DNA from: Acinetobacter bohemicus ANC 3994
GTDB lineage: Bacteria > Pseudomonadota > Gammaproteobacteria > Pseudomonadales > Moraxellaceae
DNA: 64,000 nt
Assembly: GCF_000367925.1 (NCBI RefSeq)
Contig: NZ_KB849175.1
Span: forward strand, 445,046-509,045
Direction of reading: 5' to 3'
Part shown: piece after piece, positions 57,831-64,000 of the stretch
How positions within the stretch are numbered: position 1 is the stretch's first letter
Layout: each line of letters opens with the position of its first letter
The notes under the pieces: generated by a model
Seen by the model: the letters and a program-made list of their open reading frames with translations, nothing else
Told to the model about the DNA's origin: nothing
Databases searched by the model: none
Program-made: the position numbers and the translations under genes

Positions 57831-58169
57831 ATGTTATTTCCCCTGTTACTTTTAATTGTCTCCAATTGTTTTATGACTTTGGCTTGGTATGGTCATCTAA
57901 AATTTTTACATGGTGCGCCACTTTGGCAGGCGATTTTATTTGGCTGGCTGATAGCCTTGCTCGAATACAGTTTTATGATTCCTGCAACACGCTTGCTCGC
58001 GCAGCAAGGTTGGTCATTGGGTGAGATGAAAATCACGCAGGAAGTGGTGACTTTGCTGGTTTTTGTGCCTTTTATGATTTTTCTATTTAAACAGCCTTTT
58101 AAATTAGATTATGTGTGGGCAGGATTGTGTCTTTTGGGTTGTGTCTATTTTGTTTTTAGAAGTCAGTAA
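57831..58169 (+). CDS. DMT-family small membrane protein (DUF486)
   Basis: A 112-residue protein with four helices. TLAWYGHLKFLHGAPLWQAI and WLIALLEYSFMIPATRLL are typical of DUF486. Family function not established. Monocistronic. Confidence 0.88.
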   Translation: MLFPLLLLIVSNCFMTLAWYGHLKFLHGAPLWQAILFGWLIALLEYSFMIPATRLLAQQGWSLGEMKITQEVVTLLVFVPFMIFLFKQPFKLDYVWAGLCLLGCVYFVFRSQ

Positions 58170-58242
58170 AACTTGATTTTATAAAAATGTGCTTTACACA
58201 ACAAAGCCTTTTCAATGGTCCTTCAATTTTGGAAATAACCTT

Positions 58243-58398
58243 CGGTTCGACTTACTTTTGTTTTGGCAAAAGTAAGCAAAACCATTGTCATTCGCAAAAC
58301 TCGTTAGATACCACCGAAAACTATATTAATCGCAGAAACATTACTTATTAAGTGTAGTCCTGCCTCAAACAGTTGCGAATGACATTTCCGCGTATCAA
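58243..58398. repeat. Dispersed intergenic repeat, copy related to the MITE core
   Basis: Blocks shared in order with the reverse complement of 11645-11795: a short dyad with TTACTTT near the start (58250-58277), TTGTCATTCGCAAAACTCGT, AATCGCAGAAACATTACTT, TGCCTCAAACAGTTGCG and ATGACATTTCCGCGTATC. No coding frame. The copy here lacks the IS4-type ends seen at 11.6 kb. It fills much of the 418-bp gap before purE. Confidence 0.75.
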
Positions 58399-58481
58399 TT
58401 TACTTTTAGGGTTTGAAATCAATTTCTTTATTATTTTCCAAAAAAATAGCGGAAATATAGCAGTACGGTATCTGTTAAATT

Positions 58482-58509
58482 TTGGCGAGACGAATTTTCA
58501 GTCTATAAT
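58482..58509 (+). promoter_or_regulatory. Sigma-70 promoter of purE
   Basis: TTGGCG (58482-58487) and a perfect TATAAT (58504-58509), 16-bp spacer, about 75 bp before the purE start. Confidence 0.7.
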
Positions 58510-58587
58510 AGCGAGCTTCTGATTCATGTAAAGCTTGGCTCTCGTCGAGATTTATCCTTCCTTACATTCGTTTATGGAATATTTGCA

Positions 58588-59112
58588 ATGAATGCGGCCG
58601 CTGCACAAGACGCTCCTTTAGTTGGAATTATCATGGGTTCTCAATCTGATTGGGCAACTTTAGAACACACTGCCAATATGCTCAAACAGCTTGGTGTCCC
58701 TTTTGAAGCTGAAGTCGTTTCTGCCCATCGTACGCCTGATCGTTTATTCGAATATGCTGAAACAGCACGTGAACGTGGTATTCAGGTGATTATTGCGGGT
58801 GCAGGTGGTGCAGCACATTTACCGGGTATGTGTGCAGCGAAAACTGATTTACCTGTACTGGGCGTTCCTGTGAAATCGTCTATTTTAAATGGCGTCGATT
58901 CATTGCTTTCTATCGTGCAAATGCCTGCGGGTATTGCGGTCGGTACATTGGCGATTGGCCCTGCGGGTGCAACCAATGCGGCAATTATGGCAGCGCAAAT
59001 TTTAGGTCTGACACGTCCTGAAATTGCAAAAAATGTTGCCCAGTTCCGCGATGCTCAAACTGAAAAAGTGGTAAGCAACAATATTCCAGGTCACATTCCG
59101 AGCCAAGCTTAA
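58588..59112 (+). CDS. purE: N5-CAIR mutase, purine synthesis
   Basis: A 174-residue class I PurE that converts N5-CAIR to CAIR. GIIMGSQSDWATLEH, EVVSAHRTPDRLFEYA and IIAGAGGAAHLPGM are the substrate-binding motifs, including the catalytic histidine in GGAAHL. It precedes purK by 15 bp and forms the purEK operon. Confidence 0.97.
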   Translation: MNAAAAQDAPLVGIIMGSQSDWATLEHTANMLKQLGVPFEAEVVSAHRTPDRLFEYAETARERGIQVIIAGAGGAAHLPGMCAAKTDLPVLGVPVKSSILNGVDSLLSIVQMPAGIAVGTLAIGPAGATNAAIMAAQILGLTRPEIAKNVAQFRDAQTEKVVSNNIPGHIPSQA

Positions 59113-59127
59113 AACGGGACATATGTT

Positions 59128-60249
59128 ATGGATAAAACCATCGGTATTTTTGGTGGTGGTCAACTCGGCCGTATGATGGCGCAAGCTGCCCTACCACTGA
59201 ATATTCAATGTACTTTCTTTGAAGCAAGTACAGATTGTCCATCGGCTGTATTGGGTCAAGTGATTTCAAGCAAAGCTGAAAATGGTTTACAGGATTTCAT
59301 CAACAGTGCGGATGTCTTCAGCTTAGAGTTTGAAAATACACCCTTGGCTGATGTTGATGTATTGATCAAAAACAAAGATTTACATCCACCTCGTCAGGCT
59401 TTAGCCATTGCACAACATCGTTTGTCAGAAAAAGCTTTGTTTGATGAATTAGACATTCCTGTTGCACCTTATCGTGCAGTGGATTCATTCGACAGCTTAC
59501 AACACGCGGTTGCTGAACTGGGCTTGCCGATTGTCCTGAAAACCACCACTGGTGGTTATGATGGCAAAGGTCAATTTGTCCTGCGTTCAGCAGATCAAAT
59601 GGAACAAGCTTGGGCGGAATTGGGTCCAGCGGGTTCATTGATTGCAGAAAGCTTTGTGACGTTCTCTCGTGAAGTGTCAATTATTGCGGTGCGTGGGCAA
59701 AAAGGTGATGTGAAAACTTGGCCATTGGCTGAAAATCACCATCACAACGGTATTTTGTCGCACTCGATTGTTCCTGCACCTAATAGTGCTGATTTACAGC
59801 CTGTAGCGCAGGATTACATCACCCGCCTGCTGAATCATTTGAATTATATCGGTGTGTTGACGCTAGAATTGTTTGTCACTGACAACGGCCTATATGCCAA
59901 TGAAATGGCACCCCGTGTGCATAACTCAGGTCACTGGTCGATTGAAGGCGCTATTTGCTCGCAATTTGAAAACCATATTCGCGCCGTTGCTGGTCTGCCC
60001 CTTGGTTCAACGGATGTGGTTCGCCCGACCGTGATGATCAATATCATTGGCAAGCATCCAAAGTCTGAAGATGTATTGGCGCTCAATGGCGCACATTTAC
60101 ACCTGTATAATAAGACTGAACGTGAAGGTCGTAAGATTGGTCACATCACGTTAATGCCAAATGACAGCGCTGAATTGACGACTTTATGTCGCCAATTGGC
60201 GAAAATTTTGCCAGAGCCATTAGCACTGACTCAAGATATGAGCATTTAA
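59128..60249 (+). CDS. purK: N5-CAIR synthetase
   Basis: A 373-residue ATP-grasp enzyme that carboxylates AIR with bicarbonate. N-terminal IGIFGGGQLGRMMAQAALPL, ATP-grasp core VLKTTTGGYDGKGQFVL, and NEMAPRVHNSGHWSIEGA. Second gene of purEK, ended by a terminator. Confidence 0.97.
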   Translation: MDKTIGIFGGGQLGRMMAQAALPLNIQCTFFEASTDCPSAVLGQVISSKAENGLQDFINSADVFSLEFENTPLADVDVLIKNKDLHPPRQALAIAQHRLSEKALFDELDIPVAPYRAVDSFDSLQHAVAELGLPIVLKTTTGGYDGKGQFVLRSADQMEQAWAELGPAGSLIAESFVTFSREVSIIAVRGQKGDVKTWPLAENHHHNGILSHSIVPAPNSADLQPVAQDYITRLLNHLNYIGVLTLELFVTDNGLYANEMAPRVHNSGHWSIEGAICSQFENHIRAVAGLPLGSTDVVRPTVMINIIGKHPKSEDVLALNGAHLHLYNKTEREGRKIGHITLMPNDSAELTTLCRQLAKILPEPLALTQDMSI

Positions 60250-60264
60250 TCCTTCGATTGAATG

Positions 60265-60299
60265 GAAAAAAAGCGGTCATGCCAATGACCGCTTTTTTT
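60265..60299 (+). terminator. Intrinsic terminator of purEK
   Basis: AAAGCGGTCAT-GCCA-ATGACCGCTTT with T-run. Confidence 0.92.
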
Positions 60300-60475
60300 A
60301 TGCCTGAAGTTCGGGCATGATTGCGCCTCTTTTGAACTAGCGCCGCATTCATTGCAACAAAATAAAAATAACAGCATGCCATTGATGCAATAGTTCAGAA
60401 ATATTCTGCATAAAAAATCAACACATGAAGAATCTACGGTATTTAAGTTTTACTAAGGTGGAGCAGCGCAGATTT

Positions 60476-60861
60476 TTTAAATTCAAAAACCATGATTTTG
60501 AATTTAAAAAATATGAATTCAAAGTGATATTTGCATTATGAATTCAAACTTTAAATTTAAAAAATTAAGTTTTGAATTTAAAGTTTTAGTTGTGTAAAAA
60601 CCGATAAAGCATGAATAAATTAACTTATCCATAGCGTGTTTGAATTTAAAAATTCGGTTTTAAATTTAAATGTGCAAATTTGAATTTATATTTTGGCTGA
60701 TTTTGAATTTAAATTTTAAAAAAAGCGGGTGTTGTGGATAACTTTTTAAATTCAAAGAAGAGAATATGAATTTAAAACAAAAACAATGAATTTAAATTTA
60801 CGATTTGATTCAGAAGTTCTGGATTGATGATGGTATGGTAAAAACATAATTTAAATTCAAA
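60476..60861. repeat. Array of about 14 palindromic TTTRAATTYAAA motifs
   Basis: Full or near-full copies begin at 60476, 60497, 60549, 60571, 60639, 60659, 60679 (one mismatch), 60702, 60745 and 60850, with half-length GAATTYAAA copies at about 60515, 60540, 60768 and 60788. TGTGGATAA (60733-60741) and TTATCCATA (60625-60633) are DnaA-box-like. Spacing is irregular, copies occur in both orientations, and spacers are unrelated, so it is a set of binding sites rather than a tandem duplication. It fills the 628-bp gap between purK and the MltB-like gene; the first 180 bp hold only the purEK terminator. Confidence 0.8.
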
Positions 60862-60877
60862 TACCATTAGGGATACT

Positions 60878-62161
60878 ATGCGTCGCTTAGCTTTCGTTTT
60901 AGCTTCAGTTTTTTTAGCCATGACTCAAGCCAAGGCTGAGTTGATTATTAATGGTCAAACTATTTCTTCTTCGCCATCCAGTTTTAATACAGCATCTACA
61001 GCACAAAATGATTTTCAGCAATGTCTGACTAATTTACGTACTCAAGCAATTGGTTCAGGTGTAACGGGCTTGACCTATGATCGTTATACGCAAAATTTAA
61101 CCCCAGATTATTCGGTGATTGAAAAACTGAACTACCAACCTGAATTTTCTACGCCGATTTGGGATTATTTATCCGGTTTGGTGGATGAAGAACGGGTGCA
61201 GCTGGGGCAGCAAAAATTGGCACAACATCGTGAGGTGCTCAATCGCGTTGCAGCCGCCTATGGCGTACCCGCTGAAACAGTGGTGGCTGTTTGGGGCGTA
61301 GAAAGTAATTTTGGTCAAATTTCGGGGAGTTATCCTTTATTACAAGCTTTAGGCACGTTAAGTTGTGAAGGTCGTCGGCAAAGTTTTTTCCGTGGTGAAT
61401 TTTTTACCACCATGCGAATTTTACAGCGTGGTGATTTAACTGAGCAGCAAATGAAAGGCTCGTGGGCAGGCGCATTTGGTCATACCCAGTTTATGCCTTC
61501 AACCTATGAAGAATTAGCGGTTGATTTTGATGGTGATGGCCGTCGTGATTTGGTTTCCAGTACCTCGGATGCCTTGGCTTCTACTGCAAATTTCTTAAAA
61601 AAACGCGGTTGGCAAACCGGCATGCCTTGGGGCTTTGAAGTGCGCATTCCAGACGATATGTCGATTGCTGGAGAAAGTCGTCGTAATAAAAAGTCTTTAA
61701 GTAGCTGGATGAGTCGTGGTGTGGTTCGTGCAGATGGGAGTGCTTTAATCCAAGGGAATTTATCGAGCAGTAGTGCCGCTGGATTGATGGCACCTGCTGG
61801 CGCGAATGGTCCGGTATTTTTAGTCTTTAAAAATTTCGATGCTATATATAGTTATAATGCTGCGGAAAGTTATGCCTTAGCTATTGCGCATTTGTCTGAT
61901 CGCTTACAAGGCAACGGTGGTTTTAGTAAAGCTTGGCCGACCGATGATGCCGGTACTTCACGTGCAGAACGTCGTGAAATTCAGCAGTTTTTGCTCAATA
62001 AAGGTTATGACATTGGCAGCGTCGATGGATTGATTGGCGATAAAAGCCGTCAAGCGATTCGTCAGGAGCAGATTCGTTTGGGGCTTAGTCCAACAGGGCG
62101 CGCTGGACAACAAATTTTAGCTGCTTTTCGCAATGAAAATGCCCAAAAAATGATGCGATAA
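60878..62161 (+). CDS. Lytic murein transglycosylase (MltB-like) with peptidoglycan-binding domain
   Basis: A 427-residue exported enzyme. Signal peptide MRRLAFVLASVFLAMTQAKA (no lipobox, so likely soluble periplasmic). The GH103 catalytic domain has AVWGVESNFGQISG with catalytic Glu142, SWAGAFGHTQFMPSTYEE and DFDGDGRRDLVSSTSDALAS. The C-terminal PG_binding_1 domain spans about residues 365-420 (EIQQFLLNKGYDIGSVDG). It cleaves glycan strands to anhydro-MurNAc products, the substrate class of AnmK next door. Its promoter region is covered by the motif array. Confidence 0.92.
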   Translation: MRRLAFVLASVFLAMTQAKAELIINGQTISSSPSSFNTASTAQNDFQQCLTNLRTQAIGSGVTGLTYDRYTQNLTPDYSVIEKLNYQPEFSTPIWDYLSGLVDEERVQLGQQKLAQHREVLNRVAAAYGVPAETVVAVWGVESNFGQISGSYPLLQALGTLSCEGRRQSFFRGEFFTTMRILQRGDLTEQQMKGSWAGAFGHTQFMPSTYEELAVDFDGDGRRDLVSSTSDALASTANFLKKRGWQTGMPWGFEVRIPDDMSIAGESRRNKKSLSSWMSRGVVRADGSALIQGNLSSSSAAGLMAPAGANGPVFLVFKNFDAIYSYNAAESYALAIAHLSDRLQGNGGFSKAWPTDDAGTSRAERREIQQFLLNKGYDIGSVDGLIGDKSRQAIRQEQIRLGLSPTGRAGQQILAAFRNENAQKMMR

Positions 62162-62194
62162 AATCAATGGTTTTAAGACGTTAATCTAAGAATC

Positions 62195-62228
62195 AAAAAA
62201 GGTCTGTATAAAACAGACCTTTTATTTT
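62195..62228. terminator. Bidirectional terminator
   Basis: AAAAGGTCTGT-ATAAA-ACAGACCTTTT between converging transglycosylase and anmK genes. Confidence 0.9.
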
Positions 62229-62240
62229 GGGTGTTTTTAC

Positions 62241-63368
62241 TTATACCGCAGTAATGCTACCTAAAATTCGATAGCCTGCTGCGCCCGTGACCGTAGGTAA
62301 GTTGCCACTTTGTTGGTTGACAAAGCGCATCGCCAGCCAAGCAAAAGCAGTGGCTTCCACCCATGTCGGGGCTAAGCCAATCGCGGATGTGGTTTGAACA
62401 GACCAATTATGTTTACGTAACCGCCAGCGCAGTTGTTCAAGTAAATGTGAATTATAGGCACCACCACCACAGACATAGACTTCACCGGTATCCATATTTG
62501 AACGATAAATGGCTTTTTTAATCGCGCGCGTGGTGAGTTTGAGTAAAGTCGCTTGAATATTTTCAGGGATATCTTCTAATTCGTTATATTCAAGATCATT
62601 GTGCCAGTCGGCAATTTGTTCATCCAACCATTCGAGGTTGAAATCTTCGCGGCCTGTACTTTTCGGTGGTTCTTTAGAAAAATATTCGTGTGCTTGTAAA
62701 CGGTCGAGTAAACTGCGAATCGGTTGACCGTAGGCTGCCCAATTGCCATTTTCATCATAGGGTTGCCCAGTATAACGATGGCACCAAGCATCCATCAAAA
62801 TATTGGCGGGGCCAGTATCAAAACCAAACACACCGTCTGGATTACCTGCCGGCAACATACTGACATTGGCAATGCCGCCGAGGTTTAAAATGACGCGGTG
62901 AATACTGGAATGTTGAAATAAGGCTTGATGAAATGCAGGCACCAATGGTGCGCCTTGACCACCCGCTGCTATATCACGACGTCGAAAATCTGAAATGACC
63001 GGAATTTGCGTCATTTCAGTAATGATATTGGGGTCGCCAATTTGCAAAGTAAAACCGTGTTCAGGGCGGTGGCGAATGGTTTGTCCATGTGAACCGATGG
63101 CTTTAATTTGGCTACGATCTAAATGATTTTTTTCAATCAGCTCATTAATGCCACTGCCAATCATTTGAGCCAGCGCCACATCCGCTTTGCCCATGCGATC
63201 AATTTCATTGTCATTTGGTAAGGTCAGTGCCATCAGTTCATCACGTAAATCCGGATCAAATGGCAAGGTCAGGGTGGCATGAAGCTGCAAAGGATCAAAT
63301 GAAGCAGCAACGATGTCAACGCCATCCATGCTGGTGCCAGTCATTACCCCAATATAGATCGCTGTCAT
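62241..63368 (-). CDS. anmK: Anhydro-N-acetylmuramic acid kinase
   Basis: A 375-residue ASKHA-fold kinase that opens and phosphorylates 1,6-anhydro-MurNAc to MurNAc-6-P in murein recycling. YIGVMTGTSMDGVDIVAASF, SHGQTIRHRPEHGFTLQIGD and VILNLGGIANVSML are typical. ATG 63368 is chosen; the frame is open to 63455 but that would extend into tyrS, which starts at 63449 on the other strand. Confidence 0.95.
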   Translation of the reverse strand: MTAIYIGVMTGTSMDGVDIVAASFDPLQLHATLTLPFDPDLRDELMALTLPNDNEIDRMGKADVALAQMIGSGINELIEKNHLDRSQIKAIGSHGQTIRHRPEHGFTLQIGDPNIITEMTQIPVISDFRRRDIAAGGQGAPLVPAFHQALFQHSSIHRVILNLGGIANVSMLPAGNPDGVFGFDTGPANILMDAWCHRYTGQPYDENGNWAAYGQPIRSLLDRLQAHEYFSKEPPKSTGREDFNLEWLDEQIADWHNDLEYNELEDIPENIQATLLKLTTRAIKKAIYRSNMDTGEVYVCGGGAYNSHLLEQLRWRLRKHNWSVQTTSAIGLAPTWVEATAFAWLAMRFVNQQSGNLPTVTGAAGYRILGSITAV

Positions 63369-63448
63369 GATGATAGTTAAGCCTGCATTGTGCTGAAAAA
63401 GTGTTAGTATATCGCACAAATTGTATAACAGATGTATTGGGTTTTGTG

Positions 63449-64000
63449 ATGTCAAATTTCCTGCCGGCTGAAGAACAACTTGCCCTCATTCAACGAGGCA
63501 CTCATGAAATTATTTCTGAAGAGGATTTGTTAAAGAAACTTAAAGAAAATCGTCCCTTAAAAATTAAAGCGGGCTTTGATCCAACAGCACCAGACCTACA
63601 TTTAGGTCACACTGTACTGATTAATAAGCTAAAAGTGTTCCAAGATTTGGGACATGAAGTGACGTTCTTGATTGGTGATTACACCGCCATGATTGGTGAT
63701 CCAACAGGTAAAAGTGCAACGCGTCCACCTTTGTCACGTGAACAAGTGTTGGAAAATGCCAAAACCTATCAAGAACAAGTGTTTAAAATTCTTGATCCAA
63801 ATAAAACCAAAGTGCGTTTTAACTCTGAATGGTTTGCGACAAAAACGGCTGCTGACCTGATTCAATTGGCTTCACAGCAAACGGTTGCTCGTATGCTTGA
63901 ACGTGATGATTTTACCAAGCGTTATAACAACCATCAACCGATTGCGATTCACGAATTTTTGTATCCATTGGTGCAAGGGTATGACTCAATTGCATTGGAA
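63449..64000 (+). CDS. tyrS: Tyrosyl-tRNA synthetase, N-terminal part (runs off the window)
   Basis: The frame is open from ATG 63449 (MSNFLPAEEQLALIQRGTHE) to the window edge, 184 codons. The HIGH-type motif is KAGFDPTAPDLHLGHTVLIN, and FLIGDYTAMIGDPTGKSATR follows. HEFLYPLVQGYDSIALE near the edge is the TyrS type 2 (TyrZ-like) substrate region. Divergent from anmK with an 80-bp shared promoter region. Confidence 0.95.
   Translation, partial: MSNFLPAEEQLALIQRGTHEIISEEDLLKKLKENRPLKIKAGFDPTAPDLHLGHTVLINKLKVFQDLGHEVTFLIGDYTAMIGDPTGKSATRPPLSREQVLENAKTYQEQVFKILDPNKTKVRFNSEWFATKTAADLIQLASQQTVARMLERDDFTKRYNNHQPIAIHEFLYPLVQGYDSIALE

Noticed and set aside
60476..60861. CRISPR array as explanation of the repeated motif
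   Set aside because: Repeats are only 12 bp, palindromic, irregularly spaced and in both orientations, and no cas genes are present.

Overview
The window is a chromosomal segment, about 60% A+T, from a gammaproteobacterium of the Moraxellaceae, almost certainly an Acinetobacter. The evidence is the gene order around the replication origin (rpmH, rnpA, yidD, yidC, mnmE running right and dnaA, dnaN, recF, gyrB running left from a DnaA-box-rich gap), the Acinetobacter-type AdeT1/2 (DUF6091) periplasmic proteins, and the character of the individual proteins. The species cannot be fixed from the sequence alone.

Layout. 0-8.6 kb: a short nucleosidase, a TDT-family transporter, the ribF / ileS-lspA-fkpB cluster, and an intact 840-bp IS5-family insertion sequence just upstream of a flavin reductase. 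8.7-13.3 kb: an accessory stretch with two related candidate small RNAs, a PQQ-type sugar dehydrogenase lipoprotein, an ankyrin protein, a secreted protein with an abnormal start, a 308-bp IS4-type MITE, and an aromatic-acid MFS transporter. 13.8-19.5 kb: a complete rRNA operon (16S, tRNA-Ile, tRNA-Ala, 23S, 5S) on the minus strand. 19.7-28 kb: periplasmic cyclophilin, an acetoacetate decarboxylase-like protein, an esterase, grpE and dnaK with heat-shock promoters, a matrixin-like metalloprotease and erpA. 28.1-31.6 kb: three tandem AdeT1/2-family genes. 31.9-45.7 kb: yheS, a nonsense-interrupted gene, then the origin with its two divergent gene blocks. 46-53.7 kb: an MFS gene, the dmeR/dmeF Ni/Co efflux pair, dsbC, hpt, guaD and an Alx/TerC gene under a manganese riboswitch. 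54-64 kb: sotB, mpl, purE-purK, a lytic transglycosylase, anmK and the start of tyrS.

The genes near the origin mostly point away from it, co-directional with replication, including the rRNA operon. Three parS-like palindromes lie at 21.0, 37.9 and 48.5 kb, around oriC at 41.0-41.6 kb. A palindromic AT-rich 12-mer, TTTRAATTYAAA, recurs in exactly three gene-poor gaps together with DnaA boxes: 34.0 kb, oriC, and a dense array at 60.5-60.9 kb. This is the most unusual signal in the window and I know of no described system that explains it.

Functional links: mpl, anmK and the MltB-like enzyme serve murein turnover and recycling; hpt, guaD, purE and purK serve purine metabolism; grpE and dnaK form a chaperone pair; dsbC and ppiA serve periplasmic folding. 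Several gaps hold remnants of decayed genes. All function calls are by reading the sequence; no database search was run.
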